This document shows positions 9,018-18,738 of a stretch of 58,584 bases of DNA, piece after piece. The position numbers and the translations under genes are program-made. A model generated the notes under the pieces. The model was not told where the DNA came from. It saw only the letters and a list, made by a program, of their open reading frames with translations, and searched no databases. Every line of letters starts with the position of its first letter. Position 1 is the stretch's first letter. Source of the stretch: Bacteroidales bacterium (GTDB taxonomy: Bacteria > Bacteroidota > Bacteroidia > Bacteroidales > UBA932); the NCBI GenBank assembly GCA_017519865.1, contig JAFWRQ010000029.1, forward strand, positions 1 through 58,584, written 5' to 3'.

Positions 9018-10745
9018 ATGAAAAGATTTGCATTGGCTGCGCTGCTCACCCTCGCGGCTGCGGCAGCCGGAGCCCAGACTCTGTCGGAGGCTCTCACATA
9101 TAGCGTAAATGATTACTATGGAACAGCCCGTTCCATCGCCCTCGGAAACGCCATGACGGCTCTCGGCGGCGACCTCGGATCCATCGGGATCAATCCCGCC
9201 GGCTCCGCCGTCGCCCCCTACTCCCAGTTCACGATTTCTCCGGGCATCACCATCATGAGCAATACCTCCGGTTATTCCACCTTCTATCAGGAGGACTACG
9301 CCGGATACCTCGACTATCGCACCAGGAAGTTCAACATCCCCAACGTCGGGTTCACGATGAACTTCGACACCTACAATCCTTCGGGGCTCAAGTCCTTCAC
9401 GCTCGGCTTCGCGTCGAGTGCGACCAGCCACTTCATCAATGATTTCGTTGGCAGCGGCATCAACGACAAGACTTCGCTTCTCGGCTCCTTCGCCGCAGGC
9501 GCTTCGCCTTATTCGCCTTCGCAGCTCTCCAACAAGGACAATTACTCTAAGGGCATTCCGTGGAATTATCTTGCTGCTTATCAGGGAGGAATGATCGCGG
9601 AGGCCTACGATGAGTACGGCAACCCCATGGTCGATGCTGACGGCAACTATACCTACCTCGGCGCTACCGAAGCCATGTTCCAGAATCCCGACGGTTCGTA
9701 CGACATCCGCACAATGGGCGCGCTTGACCAGTATTCCCGTGTCCAGACCTTCGGCGCCAAGTATGACATCCTCATGAATCTCGGAATGAACTTCTCCGAC
9801 AGGTTCTTCTTCGGCATCAACATCGGCATGCCGGTGGCCACCTACAAGTACACCGAGTATTTCGATGAGGCTGCCGTAGATCCTTCGCAGTTCGAGATCG
9901 AGTATTCCGACGGCGTCATCACCAATTTCCGCAAGGCCGAGTACAACTACTCCCAGACTTCAGAACTCTCCGGCGTCTATGCCAAGGCGGGATTCATCTG
10001 GGTGCCCGGCGGCGGCCTCCGTGTCGGCGCCGCCATCCAGACCCCTACTTTCATGAGTGTCAATGACCGCTGGAGTGTCTCGACTGACACCTATTTCTCC
10101 TCCGGCAACTACGACTCCTATGCCGACAGCCCGGTGAATGATTACACCTACAATCTCACGACCCCCTGGCGCTTCAATGCCGGCCTTGCCTATACCTTCG
10201 GCGGTTTCGGCCTCATCAGCGCCGACTTCGAGATGGCGGACTACAGCACCATGCGTTTCTCCGAGTGGGATAACCGCGGATACTCTGGCTGGAACTCTTA
10301 TACCCTCGAGAACGACGTGAACAGGTATTTCGCAGGCAAGGAATACTCCGGACGCTTCGGCGTGGAGGTAAAGCCCGTCCCGACCCTTTCCCTCAGGGCT
10401 GGTTATGCTCTCCGCACGTCCCCGCAGTATTATGCCTTCGACAAGAACGGTGAGAAATACACTGCTGCTGGCTTCATCAATTATTACGATGAGTTCGAGC
10501 ACGGCCAGAACTACATTGTCTCCAAGACCGCTTTCGAGGATATCATCGGTACGTATTCCTGCGGAATCGGCTACTCCTCCGAAGGCTCCTTCTTCGCTGA
10601 CTTCGCATGCCGCTTCGCAAAGTACCCCACCGGATACTTCAACCCTTACAACGACTATATCACCGGAGGTGACGAGTATCTCCCCGAGGTCGTCCAGACC
10701 CGTTCCCTCGCCGACATGGTCCTTACCCTCGGCTGGAGGTTCTAG
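9018..10745 (+). CDS. FadL/OmpP1-type outer-membrane protein
   Basis: A 575-residue outer-membrane beta-barrel protein. The signal peptide (MKRFALAALLTLAAAAAGAQ) is followed by LSEALTYSVNDYYGTARSIALGNAMTALGGD, then the INPAG segment typical of the OmpP1/FadL/TodX transport family. Its Bacteroidota relatives are annotated as hemin receptor-like or hydrophobe transport proteins. The protein ends in an aromatic residue (LTLGWRF), the usual C-terminal signal for barrel insertion. The substrate is unknown. It lies 47 bases after the lipoprotein gene on the same strand. Its stop overlaps the stop of the convergent WbqC-family gene. Confidence 0.8.
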   Translation: MKRFALAALLTLAAAAAGAQTLSEALTYSVNDYYGTARSIALGNAMTALGGDLGSIGINPAGSAVAPYSQFTISPGITIMSNTSGYSTFYQEDYAGYLDYRTRKFNIPNVGFTMNFDTYNPSGLKSFTLGFASSATSHFINDFVGSGINDKTSLLGSFAAGASPYSPSQLSNKDNYSKGIPWNYLAAYQGGMIAEAYDEYGNPMVDADGNYTYLGATEAMFQNPDGSYDIRTMGALDQYSRVQTFGAKYDILMNLGMNFSDRFFFGINIGMPVATYKYTEYFDEAAVDPSQFEIEYSDGVITNFRKAEYNYSQTSELSGVYAKAGFIWVPGGGLRVGAAIQTPTFMSVNDRWSVSTDTYFSSGNYDSYADSPVNDYTYNLTTPWRFNAGLAYTFGGFGLISADFEMADYSTMRFSEWDNRGYSGWNSYTLENDVNRYFAGKEYSGRFGVEVKPVPTLSLRAGYALRTSPQYYAFDKNGEKYTAAGFINYYDEFEHGQNYIVSKTAFEDIIGTYSCGIGYSSEGSFFADFACRFAKYPTGYFNPYNDYITGGDEYLPEVVQTRSLADMVLTLGWRF

Positions 10746-11398
10746 AGATTCTTCAGATAAAGGATGGCATCAGGACCTTCGTTGAAAAGGAGGTCCATGA
10801 TGGACAGATTCGGAACGAAGCCGTATTTCCTGGCAAAGACCTGGAAGTACGGCTTCTTCAATGACAGGTCTTCGAGTATCGTGTTAGGACGTTTGGGATG
10901 TATGACGTCCCGCAGGTCTTCGCCGTATGTGTCGGACCCTGCGGGGGTGTACTCCCCGGTGAAGCGGATTTCCGCCTGTATCCCCGTCTTGTCCAGGAAA
11001 TAATTCAGTATGGACAGGTTGAACTCGAAGAGTGTTCGCGGGCGCGCTTCAAGCACGGAGAACAGGCTGTCCCTGTAATGGTCGAAATAGGCTGAAGACT
11101 CGTATGCGGCGGCGATGGCTCTCTCGGTGCGTACCAGCCAGGGCGTGGACCAGTCAACCTCGACATCGGTGATGACCAGGTTCTGTGCGCTCTCGCCATG
11201 GACGACGGGGTAGGAGAGGCTCTGCACCCCGTCCGCCGCATAGAACTTGAAACGGTTGCGGTAGGTCTGCTTGATGTAGTGCTCGAAAGCCTCTATGTAT
11301 ATGACTGAAGGCTTCACCCCGTCCGGAGACAGGGTGAAGCCTTCCGCTATCTTTGCAAAGTACTCGACCGGCGGGAAATATGCCGTGGAGAACAGCAT
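10742..11398 (-). CDS. WbqC family protein
   Basis: A 218-residue protein starting MLFSTAYFPPVEYFAKIAEG, the characteristic N-terminus of the WbqC family. It also has the conserved HYIKQTYRNRFKFYAADG and LFNEGPDAILYL blocks. WbqC proteins are found near surface-polysaccharide and lipid A genes; the exact reaction is not established. I use the ATG at 11398 rather than a longer frame that runs into lpxA. That leaves a 4-base gap after the lpxA stop and fits a translationally linked operon lpxD-lpxC-lpxA-wbqC. The gene ends sharing bases with the stop of the convergent outer-membrane gene. Confidence 0.85.
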   Translation of the reverse strand: MLFSTAYFPPVEYFAKIAEGFTLSPDGVKPSVIYIEAFEHYIKQTYRNRFKFYAADGVQSLSYPVVHGESAQNLVITDVEVDWSTPWLVRTERAIAAAYESSAYFDHYRDSLFSVLEARPRTLFEFNLSILNYFLDKTGIQAEIRFTGEYTPAGSDTYGEDLRDVIHPKRPNTILEDLSLKKPYFQVFARKYGFVPNLSIMDLLFNEGPDAILYLKNL

Positions 11399-11402
11399 GG
11401 CG

Positions 11403-12215
11403 CTACCATTCGAAACCTTTTTCGCGTGTGTCGCCGGGGCGGACGATGCCGCGCTTGGAGTTGCGGATGAAGTTGAGGATAATGTCCTTCTCCTCCGAAG
11501 GAGGGAATCCCGCTTCAACGCGGGCGCAGCCGTCGCTGATATTGTTGCCCTGGAAGTAGATGGTATCGTAGATGTCCTTGATGTTGCGGATGACGTCCGA
11601 GTCGAAGCCACGGCGCCGCAGTCCCACGATGTTCACTCCGACATAGCAGATGGGTTCGCGTCCGCACAGGGTGTAGGGCGGGATGTCCTTGCTGATCCTG
11701 AATCCGCCGCCTATCATGGCGTGGGTGCCGATGTGACTGAACTGGTGTGCCACGGTACCGCCTCCGATGATGGCCCAGTCGTCCACGTCGGTCTCGCCGG
11801 CGATGCCGACATAGCTGGTGAGGATGCAATGGTTCCCGACGTGGCAGTCATGAGCGACGTGGACGTACGACATGATAAGGGTGTCATTTCCGATATGGGT
11901 GACTCCCTTGCCGCTGGCCTTTGTGCCGCGGTTGATGGTCGCGCACTCCCGGATGGTGACGTTGTCGCCTATCTCGACGTATGATATCTCACCGTCGTAT
12001 TTGAGGTCCTGGGGGATGGCGCCCACTACGGCTCCGGGGAATACTTCGCAGTCCTTGCCTATCCTGACGTAGGAATAGATGCAGGCATGCGGATGGATCT
12101 TGCAGCCGTCGCCTATGCTGACGTTGTCGTCGATGTAGGCGTAGGGGCCGATCTCTATGTTGTCGCCCAACACTGCATTGGGACTGATGATAGCTGATGG
12201 ATGGATTTTGTTCAT
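11403..12215 (-). CDS. lpxA: UDP-N-acetylglucosamine O-acyltransferase
   Basis: First enzyme of lipid A synthesis: it transfers a 3-hydroxyacyl chain from acyl carrier protein to the 3-OH of UDP-GlcNAc. The 270-residue protein starts MNKIHPSAIISPNAVLG and shows left-handed beta-helix hexapeptide repeats through about residue 190 (IGPYAYI, IGDGCKIHPHACI, IGDNVTIRECATI). The active-site region reads SYVHVAHDCHVGNH, containing the catalytic histidine. The helical C-terminal domain ends in a tryptophan. Length matches the family. It follows lpxC with a 26-base gap. Confidence 0.96.
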   Translation of the reverse strand: MNKIHPSAIISPNAVLGDNIEIGPYAYIDDNVSIGDGCKIHPHACIYSYVRIGKDCEVFPGAVVGAIPQDLKYDGEISYVEIGDNVTIRECATINRGTKASGKGVTHIGNDTLIMSYVHVAHDCHVGNHCILTSYVGIAGETDVDDWAIIGGGTVAHQFSHIGTHAMIGGGFRISKDIPPYTLCGREPICYVGVNIVGLRRRGFDSDVIRNIKDIYDTIYFQGNNISDGCARVEAGFPPSEEKDIILNFIRNSKRGIVRPGDTREKGFEW

Positions 12216-12241
12216 GATGATGTCGATTACGCGGCTTGTAA

Positions 12242-13150
12242 CTACAAAACAAGTGCCTTCCTGATTTCTTTAGCCGCAATTGTGTTGATGGTGTGTCCAG
12301 GCTTGAAGGCGGTGACTCTGGCGTTCAACCAGCCGCCTGCCAGACGCAGGTCTCCGATTATGTCAAGAAGCTTATGCCGGCCGCACTCGTCGGGGAAGTG
12401 CAGCTTGAGATTGCTGAGATAGCCATTGTCCGTCGCTTTGAGACTAGGAAGCCCGAGGATGCCGCAGAGGTCGTCGATCTGCTGCTGGGAGACCGGGTGC
12501 TCGATGATGACGATGGCGTTGTTCACGTCGCCGCCCTTCACCAGCCCCTGCTTGGCAAGGAATTCGATCTCGTGGAAGAACACGAAGGTCCTGCATGGCG
12601 CGATTTCGGACCGGTAATCGGTGTCGGGGTCCCAGTTCGCGTCCTGGACGCCAAGCACCCTCGATCCGAAATCGACGGTAATGCCGATGGACGGTTTGTC
12701 CGAATGAGTGACCCTGACCCACGCACCGCTCTTTTCATCGTGTACCTCCACCTCACGCTCGAGGGAGAGGTAGCGTCTCGGCGAGTCTTGCGGGACGATG
12801 CCTGCGGCCGTGAAGGCCTCCGCATAAGGGCGGGCGCTGCCGTCGAGGATGGGGACTTCGGCGTTGTCGAGACAGATGAAGGCATTGTCCACTCCCATGC
12901 CGGTGAGGGCGGAAAGGACGTGCTCGACCGTCACGGCAGAGACTCCGTCGCATGACAACGTGGTACTGCGGGCAGTATTTGAGACGTTCTCGGCAAGGGC
13001 TTCGACGTATGCTTCAGGACCTATGTCGGTCCGATAAAAGCGTATGCCGGTGCCTGCCGGGGCGGGTCCTATGGACATGTGGGAGTATAGGCCGGTGTGG
13101 AGGCCCTTTCCTTCGAAGGTGCAGATGCTGCCTAGGGTATGCTGGTTCAT
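12242..13150 (-). CDS. lpxC: UDP-3-O-acyl-GlcNAc deacetylase LpxC, without a fused FabZ domain
   Basis: Zinc amidase that catalyses the committed step of lipid A synthesis. The 302-residue protein carries the family motifs: EHVLSAL (zinc ligand His77), EVPILDGSA (99-107), GGDVNNAIV, and ECGRHKLLDIIGDL (zinc ligands His259 and Asp263). It ends at IRKALVL. In Bacteroidota the gene usually encodes an LpxC-FabZ fusion of about 460 residues (recalled knowledge). Here a clean TAG stop follows the deacetylase domain. Only 26 bases separate it from lpxA, with no dehydratase remnant visible. The ATG at 13150 directly abuts the lpxD stop, so the operon is translationally coupled. Confidence 0.95.
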   Translation of the reverse strand: MNQHTLGSICTFEGKGLHTGLYSHMSIGPAPAGTGIRFYRTDIGPEAYVEALAENVSNTARSTTLSCDGVSAVTVEHVLSALTGMGVDNAFICLDNAEVPILDGSARPYAEAFTAAGIVPQDSPRRYLSLEREVEVHDEKSGAWVRVTHSDKPSIGITVDFGSRVLGVQDANWDPDTDYRSEIAPCRTFVFFHEIEFLAKQGLVKGGDVNNAIVIIEHPVSQQQIDDLCGILGLPSLKATDNGYLSNLKLHFPDECGRHKLLDIIGDLRLAGGWLNARVTAFKPGHTINTIAAKEIRKALVL

Positions 13151-14140
13151 CTATTGTTTTCCGTTCTGCTTGAATATCGCGTAGCTGCGCATGTAGTTCT
13201 TGATGTCGATGGCCGGGGTACCGAAAATCTTCTGTCCGCTCTCCTTGACGTTGCCTATGACTCCCGCCTGGGCGGCGATGGTGGTGCCGTCGGCGATTGT
13301 GAGATGGCCGACGATGCCGACCTGACCCGCTATGATGCAGTTCTTGCCTATCTTCGTCGAACCCGCTACGCCGCTTTGGGCGGCCATCACGGTATTGTCG
13401 CCGATCTGGACATTGTGGGCGATTTGGCAGAGGTTGTCGATCTTGACACCGTTGCCTATGATGGTCGACTCCATCTCGGCGCGGTCCACAGTGGTGTTTG
13501 CGCCGATCTCGACGTTGTCGCCGATGATGACGTTGCCGAGGTGCTCGATCTTCTTCCATGTGCCGTCAGGCTGCGGGGCGTTACCGAAACCGTCCGAACC
13601 GATGACGCAGTTGGCATGCAGGATGACATTGTTGCCTATGACCATTCCGGGATAGATGCGTACGCCCGGATAAAGGATGCAGCCCTTGCCGATGGTGGTC
13701 CCGTCACCGACGTAGACGTTCTGGCAGATCCTGGTCCCGTCGCCGATGCGGCATTTTCTGCCTATGTAGGAGTAACTGCCGACATACACTTTCTTCCCGA
13801 GTTTGGCGGACGGGTATACGAGTGATATCAGGCTGCGGTGATGGCGGTATTTGTTCTCGTGGTCGTGTACGTATTTAAGGAGGAATGCGACGGAGGAATA
13901 GGCGTCGTCAACGCGGATGAGGGTGGCGTTTACCGGCTCCTTGGGTATGAAATCCTTGTTGACGATTATGGCCGACGCCTTGGTCTCATATACGTAATGC
14001 TCGTATTTGGGATTGGCGTAGAAGCAGAGCTTGCCGGGCTTCCCATGCTCTATCTTGGCAAAGGACGTTACCTTTTCTTCGGGATTGCCTTCGACGGTCC
14101 CCTTGAGTATCCTGGCGAGTTCTTTCGTCGTGAATTCCAT
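13151..14140 (-). CDS. lpxD: UDP-3-O-acylglucosamine N-acyltransferase
   Basis: Third acylation-pathway enzyme of lipid A: adds the N-linked 3-hydroxyacyl chain after LpxC. The 329-residue protein has the N-terminal uridine-binding LpxD domain ([42 protein letters not shown], about 1-50). A long hexapeptide beta helix follows (about 105-300, units such as [33 protein letters not shown]). The catalytic [12 protein letters not shown] region is present. It is the first gene of the lpxD-lpxC-lpxA-wbqC operon, read divergently from rimP-nusA-infB. Confidence 0.96.
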   Translation of the reverse strand: MEFTTKELARILKGTVEGNPEEKVTSFAKIEHGKPGKLCFYANPKYEHYVYETKASAIIVNKDFIPKEPVNATLIRVDDAYSSVAFLLKYVHDHENKYRHHRSLISLVYPSAKLGKKVYVGSYSYIGRKCRIGDGTRICQNVYVGDGTTIGKGCILYPGVRIYPGMVIGNNVILHANCVIGSDGFGNAPQPDGTWKKIEHLGNVIIGDNVEIGANTTVDRAEMESTIIGNGVKIDNLCQIAHNVQIGDNTVMAAQSGVAGSTKIGKNCIIAGQVGIVGHLTIADGTTIAAQAGVIGNVKESGQKIFGTPAIDIKNYMRSYAIFKQNGKQ

Positions 14141-14155
14141 ACAATGACAGTTTAT

Positions 14156-14187
14156 TTTGCAAAGTTAACAATTTATTTGTAATTTTG
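14156..14187 (+). promoter_or_regulatory. Promoter of rimP-nusA-infB
   Basis: TTTG at 14156-14159 and TAATTTTG at 14180-14187 are separated by 20 bases, an excellent match to the Bacteroidota consensus TTTG-N19/20-TAnnTTTG. Transcription is expected to start near 14193, leaving a leader of about 110 bases before rimP. Confidence 0.75.
14160..14167 (-). promoter_or_regulatory. -7 box of the lpxD operon
   Basis: The minus strand reads TAACTTTG, matching TAnnTTTG, 19 bases upstream of the lpxD ATG. No clear -33 box is seen. It lies between the -33 and -7 boxes of the divergent rimP promoter, so the two promoters probably compete for polymerase. Confidence 0.5.
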
Positions 14188-14201
14188 CACCGTGAGACGA
14201 G

Positions 14202-14229
14202 ATAGGGGCCGGCCGGTTCCTATTTTTTA
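14202..14229 (+). terminator. Attenuator-like hairpin in the rimP-nusA-infB leader
   Basis: ATAGGGGCC (14202-14210) pairs with GGTTCCTAT (14215-14223) around a 4-base GGCC loop, with two G-T pairs. It is followed by TTTTTTATTT. It starts about nine bases after the predicted transcription start and well before rimP, so it looks like a leader terminator controlling the operon rather than the end of a gene. Confidence 0.55.
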
Positions 14230-14302
14230 TTTGAAATGGCCGTCATGTTTTAAACTTTTTCCTGTGGGAAATACTGCGTTGACGGACTGAAAAAGAATAG
14301 CA

Positions 14303-14581
14303 ATGGAAAGGACAGAACTTCAGAAAGTACTGGACGCCGCCGCCCTCGAACGCGGCTGCTCCGTGGCCGCCCTCAGCTTTGACGAGGACGACAATGTCAT
14401 CGACGTGACCATCACGAAGGACGGCGGAGCCGTCAATCTCGGCGACTGCGAGTACGTCCACCGCGCCGTCCTCGCCGCCTTTGACCGCGACGTCGAGGAC
14501 TATGCCCTCACCGTCGGGTCCGCCGGCATCAGCGGCGCCGAGGCCGATGCCCTGCTGAAGGATATGGAAGAAGAGAAATAA
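14303..14581 (+). CDS. rimP: Shortened RimP-like ribosome maturation factor (N-terminal domain only)
   Basis: RimP assists 30S subunit maturation and is normally about 150 residues, with an N-terminal alpha/beta domain and a C-terminal SH3-like domain. This protein has 92 residues. The N-terminal domain is recognisable: a strand with DEDDNVIDVTI, the segment NLGDCEYVHRAVLAAFDRDVEDYALTVGSAGIS (read in pieces), and the family's VGSAGI at about 72-77 in place of the usual SSPG. It then stops at LLKDMEEEK. No frameshift is visible and no SH3-like sequence follows before nusA, 18 bases downstream. Position directly upstream of nusA-infB supports the identity. Function without the C-terminal domain is uncertain. 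Confidence 0.8.
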   Translation: MERTELQKVLDAAALERGCSVAALSFDEDDNVIDVTITKDGGAVNLGDCEYVHRAVLAAFDRDVEDYALTVGSAGISGAEADALLKDMEEEK

Positions 14582-14599
14582 CAAAACAGAATACAGAAC

Positions 14600-15868
14600 A
14601 TGGAAAAAGAAAACGTCGTAACCCTCATTGATGCTTTCAAGGATTTCAAGGAGGAAAAGAACATTGACAGGCCCGTGATGATGGGCGTCCTGAAGGACGT
14701 CTTCATGACCCAGATCGCCAAGACCTACGGCTCTTCCGACAACTTCGACGTCATCGTCAACGTGGACAAGGGTACTTGCGAGATCTACCAGAACTTCGAG
14801 ATCGTGGAGGAGGTGGAGAATCCCAATACCGAGATGACTCCCGCCCAGGTCGCGGAGGAGACCGGCGATGACGACTACGAGATCGGCGACACCTACACCA
14901 AGGAGCTCAGCCTCAAGTCATTCGGTCGCAGGGGCATCCTCAATATCCGCCAGAACCTCCAGGGTCGTATCATGGATATCGAGAAAGCCAATGTCTACAA
15001 GAAGTACTCCGAGAAGGTCGGCGAGATCTTCAGCGGCGAGGTCTATCAGACCTGGTCCAAGGAGGTCCTCATCCTCGACGAGGACGGCAACGAACTGCAC
15101 ATCCCCAAGGACGAGCAGATTCCCGGCGAGCGCTTCAAGAAGAACGATACCGTCCGCGCCATCATCAAGAGCGTCGAGATGCGCAACAACACCACACCTT
15201 ACATCACCCTCTCCCGTACTTCCAACGAGTTCCTCGAGCGCCTGTTCGAGCAGGAGGTTCCCGAGATCCTCGACGGCCTCATCACCGTCAAGAAAGTGGT
15301 CCGTGTCCCCGGTGAGCGCGCAAAGGTGGCCGTCGAGTCCTATGACGAGCGCATCGACCCCATCGGCGCCTGTATCGGCGTCAAGGGCGGCCGCATCATC
15401 GGCATCGTGCGCGAGCTCCGCAACGAGAACATCGACGTGATCCAGTGGACCAACAACCAGCCCCTCCTCATCCAGCGTGCGCTCAATCCCGCGCGCGTCT
15501 CCTCCATCGACATGGGTTCCGGACCGAACGACAAGGTCAAGGTCTACATGCAGCCTGAGGAGGTCAAGAAGGGCGTGGGCCGCGGCGGATGCAACATCCA
15601 GCTGGCCGGCATGCTCGTTGACCGCGAGATCGAGGTCTGGAGGCAGCTTCCCAAGGACGAGATCGACAACGAGGAGGAGGATGTGCTCCTCAGCGAGTTC
15701 GAGAACGAGATCGACGGATGGGTCATCGAGAAGCTCCAGTCCATCGGCTGCGACACCGCCAAGAGCGTCCTGGCCCTCTCTCCGGAGGATGTGGCCCGCA
15801 GGGCGGACCTCGAGGACGAGACCGTCGAGGAAGTGTTCAATATCCTCAGGGCAGAGTTCGAGGACTAG
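14600..15868 (+). CDS. nusA: Transcription termination/antitermination factor NusA
   Basis: Binds RNA polymerase and nascent RNA to modulate pausing, termination and antitermination. The 422-residue protein has the N-terminal polymerase-binding domain (about 1-120) and an S1 domain (about 130-200, GEIFSGEVYQTWSKEVLILDEDGNELHIPKDEQIPGE in pieces). KH domains follow, with the hallmark IDPIGACIGVKGGRI at about 250-265. A C-terminal helix-hairpin-helix-like tail (LQSIGCDTAKSVLALSPEDVARRADLEDET in pieces) ends the protein. The acidic repeats of E. coli NusA are absent, as is common outside Proteobacteria. It lies in the conserved rimP-nusA-infB order. Confidence 0.96.
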   Translation: MEKENVVTLIDAFKDFKEEKNIDRPVMMGVLKDVFMTQIAKTYGSSDNFDVIVNVDKGTCEIYQNFEIVEEVENPNTEMTPAQVAEETGDDDYEIGDTYTKELSLKSFGRRGILNIRQNLQGRIMDIEKANVYKKYSEKVGEIFSGEVYQTWSKEVLILDEDGNELHIPKDEQIPGERFKKNDTVRAIIKSVEMRNNTTPYITLSRTSNEFLERLFEQEVPEILDGLITVKKVVRVPGERAKVAVESYDERIDPIGACIGVKGGRIIGIVRELRNENIDVIQWTNNQPLLIQRALNPARVSSIDMGSGPNDKVKVYMQPEEVKKGVGRGGCNIQLAGMLVDREIEVWRQLPKDEIDNEEEDVLLSEFENEIDGWVIEKLQSIGCDTAKSVLALSPEDVARRADLEDETVEEVFNILRAEFED

Positions 15869-15895
15869 TTTGACTTTTTAAAAAGGGGGTACAAT

Positions 15896-18709
15896 ATGGC
15901 AGAAATCAGAATAAATAAACTCATCAGGAAATACAACATCGGTCTTCAGGAACTCGTCGACTTCCTGCAGAAACTCGGAGCCCAGGTGGAGGCCAATCCC
16001 AACGCCAAGGTTTCGGACGAGTACATCCCTGCACTCGACAAGCAGTACAGCAAGGACCTGGCCATGAAAGAGGCCTCGGAGAAGATCGACATCAAGTTGA
16101 CCGAGATACTCGAGAAGACCAGCAAGAAGCAGCAGGAAAAGGAGGACCTTGAGGAGGAAGAGCCTGAGAAGGAGACCATCATCAAGAGTTCCATCCTTAC
16201 GGGCAGCCGTCCCTCCAAGCCTGCTCCGGCACCTGCTCCCGTGCCTGAACCTGAACCGGAACCTGTGCCTGAACCGGAACCGGAACCCGAGCCTGAGCCG
16301 GAACCTGAACCGGCCCCGGCCCCTGCACCGGTCCCCGAGCCTGAACCGGAACCTGAACCCGTCCCGGAACCCGAGCCCGAAACCCCCGCCGTCGAAGTGA
16401 CGGAAGGGCCGGAGGTACGCGACGTCCAGGAGCCTGAGCAGGCCGACGAAGCTCCGGAAGCGCCTGAAACTCCTGACGAGGAGCCTGCACAGGCTCCGGT
16501 ATCGGAGGAAGCCCCTTCCGGAAAGGATGAGTCCATAGGACTCAAGGTGCTGGGCAAGATCGATATGTCCCAGTTCGAGAAGAAGAAGAGCGGCAAGAAG
16601 CGCGAACGCATCAGCAAGAGTTCGCAGAAGGTCGACGTCGGCAAGGTCGGGGCAGATCCCGAGCTCAAGAGGGGCGGCCAGAAAGACGCCGCCAAGAAGC
16701 CCGGACAGGGCCAGAAAGACTCCGCCAAGGCCGGCAAGGGGCGCAAGCGCGGTGCAGACCGCTTCAAGCCCGAACTTACCGAGGCCGAGCAGGAGGAGAT
16801 GCAGAAGCAGATCCAGAAGCAGGTCAAGGAGACATACGCCCGCATGAATGAGGGCAAGAAGAACAACTTCGGAGCCAAGTACCGCAAGGAGAAGCGCGAG
16901 CTCGCCTCGCAACGTGCACAGGAGGAGCTCGAGCAGGAGGCAGCCGAGAAGAAGGTCCTGAAAGTCACCGAGTTCGTGACCGTCAACGACCTGGCAACCC
17001 TCATGAACAACACCCCTGTCGTTAAGGTTATCGGCGCTTGCATGAGCCTCGGCCTGATGGTGTCCATCAACCAGCGTCTCGACGCCGAGACCCTCGTCCT
17101 CGTGGCCGAGGAGTTCGGCTACAAGGTCGAGTTCGTAACCGCAGGGCTTACCGAGGAGATCGAGAGCAACGATGTTCCCGATTCCGAGGAGGACCTCGTG
17201 CCCCGCCCGCCGGTCATCACCGTCATGGGACATGTCGACCACGGTAAGACTTCATTGCTCGACTATATCCGCAAATCCAACGTCATCGCCGGTGAGGCGG
17301 GTGGTATTACCCAGCACATCGGTGCCTATAGCGTGACCCTCGAGGACGGACGTCACATTACCTTCCTGGATACTCCGGGCCACGAAGCCTTCACCGCCAT
17401 GCGTGCCCGCGGAGCGCAGATGACCGACCTCGCCATCATCATCGTCGCCGCAGACGACGCCGTGATGCCGCAGACGGTCGAAGCCATCAACCATGCCCAG
17501 GCCGCAAACGTTCCTATGGTATTCGCCATCAACAAGATAGACAAGCCGGGCGCAATGCCCGACACTATCCGCCGACAGCTCTCCGAGATGAACATCCTCG
17601 TCGAGGACTGGGGTGGCAAGTACCAGTGCCAGGAGATTTCCGCCAAGAAGGGTCTCAACGTGGACAAACTCCTCGAAAAAGTCCTTCTTGAGACCGACCT
17701 GCTCGAGCTCAAGGCCAATCCCGACAAACTCGCCTCCGGCGCCGTCATCGAGTCGTCCCTGGACAAGGGCCGCGGATACCTCGCCACCATCCTGGTGCAG
17801 AACGGCACGCTCCACGTGGGCGACGTCGTGCTCAGCGGAAGTTTCTACGGCAAGGTCAAGTCGATGTTCAACGAGCGCGGACAGAAGGTTACTGAAGCCG
17901 GTCCTTCCACGCCCGTGTCGGTCCTGGGACTCAACGGAGCCCCTTCCGCCGGTGAGAAGTTCGTGGTTATGAGCGACGAGCGCGAGGCGAAGAGCATCGC
18001 CAACAAGCGCGAGCAGCTCATCCGCATCCAGGGCATCAAGACCCAGAAGCACATGACCCTCGAGGAGATCGGCCGCCGTATCGCCATCGGCAATTTCAAG
18101 GAGCTCAACGTCATCGTAAAGGGCGACGTCGACGGTTCCGTGGAGGCCCTCTCCGACTCCCTCATCAAGCTCTCCACCGAGCAGGTGCGCGTCAACGTCA
18201 TCCACAAGGCCGTGGGTGCCATCTCCGAGTCCGATATCCTTCTGGCCGAGGCCTCCGACGCCGTCATCATCGGCTTCCAGGTCCGTCCTACCGTCGAGGC
18301 CCGCAAGGTCGCCGACCGCGAGGGCATCGAGATCCGCCTCTACTCCGTCATCTACGACTGTATCAACGAAGTCAAGGACGGTATCGAGGGTATGCTCGAG
18401 CCTGAGAAGAAAGAAGAGGTCACCGGCACCGCCGAGGTCAAGCAGACCTTCCGCATCAGCAAGGTCGGTACGATCGCCGGCTGTATCGTCCGCGACGGCA
18501 AGATGGTCCAGAAGACCAGCGTGCGCCTCATCCGCGACGGCATCGTGATCTACACCGGCGAACTCGGCTCGCTGCAGATCGGCAAGGATGCCGCCAAGGA
18601 AGTGACTGCCGGCCGCGAGTGCGGTATGAGCATCGCAGGCTACAACGACATCAAGGAAGGCGACGTCATCGAAGCCTTCCACATCGTCGAGATCAAACGC
18701 ACCCTGTAA
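15896..18709 (+). CDS. infB: Translation initiation factor IF-2
   Basis: GTPase that places initiator tRNA on the 30S subunit. The 937-residue protein begins with an IF2_N domain ([20 protein letters not shown]). A long variable linker follows, with a Pro-Glu repeat (PEPEPEPEP type, about residues 105-165) and a Lys/Arg-rich segment. The G domain starts at about 444 with GHVDHGKT, then DTPGHEAF and NKIDKP. Domains II, III and the C-terminal fMet-tRNA-binding domain are complete, ending [10 protein letters not shown]. It is the last gene of its operon and is followed at once by a strong terminator. The PE repeat resembles that in the uncharacterised gene at 43293-43964. Confidence 0.97.
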   Translation: MAEIRINKLIRKYNIGLQELVDFLQKLGAQVEANPNAKVSDEYIPALDKQYSKDLAMKEASEKIDIKLTEILEKTSKKQQEKEDLEEEEPEKETIIKSSILTGSRPSKPAPAPAPVPEPEPEPVPEPEPEPEPEPEPEPAPAPAPVPEPEPEPEPVPEPEPETPAVEVTEGPEVRDVQEPEQADEAPEAPETPDEEPAQAPVSEEAPSGKDESIGLKVLGKIDMSQFEKKKSGKKRERISKSSQKVDVGKVGADPELKRGGQKDAAKKPGQGQKDSAKAGKGRKRGADRFKPELTEAEQEEMQKQIQKQVKETYARMNEGKKNNFGAKYRKEKRELASQRAQEELEQEAAEKKVLKVTEFVTVNDLATLMNNTPVVKVIGACMSLGLMVSINQRLDAETLVLVAEEFGYKVEFVTAGLTEEIESNDVPDSEEDLVPRPPVITVMGHVDHGKTSLLDYIRKSNVIAGEAGGITQHIGAYSVTLEDGRHITFLDTPGHEAFTAMRARGAQMTDLAIIIVAADDAVMPQTVEAINHAQAANVPMVFAINKIDKPGAMPDTIRRQLSEMNILVEDWGGKYQCQEISAKKGLNVDKLLEKVLLETDLLELKANPDKLASGAVIESSLDKGRGYLATILVQNGTLHVGDVVLSGSFYGKVKSMFNERGQKVTEAGPSTPVSVLGLNGAPSAGEKFVVMSDEREAKSIANKREQLIRIQGIKTQKHMTLEEIGRRIAIGNFKELNVIVKGDVDGSVEALSDSLIKLSTEQVRVNVIHKAVGAISESDILLAEASDAVIIGFQVRPTVEARKVADREGIEIRLYSVIYDCINEVKDGIEGMLEPEKKEEVTGTAEVKQTFRISKVGTIAGCIVRDGKMVQKTSVRLIRDGIVIYTGELGSLQIGKDAAKEVTAGRECGMSIAGYNDIKEGDVIEAFHIVEIKRTL

Positions 18710-18738
18710 CTTGCCCGCAGGTTCGGGCGTTTTTGAGT

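Noticed and set aside
11399-11611. N-terminal extension of the WbqC-family gene
   Set aside because: It overlaps lpxA and encodes Ser/Arg/Thr-rich sequence in the wrong frame; the family start MLFSTAYFPP is at 11398.
15878-17242. 454-codon minus-strand frame opposite infB with Arg-Phe repeats
   Set aside because: It is the complement of the PE repeat and GC-rich infB coding sequence; no start context and no domain.
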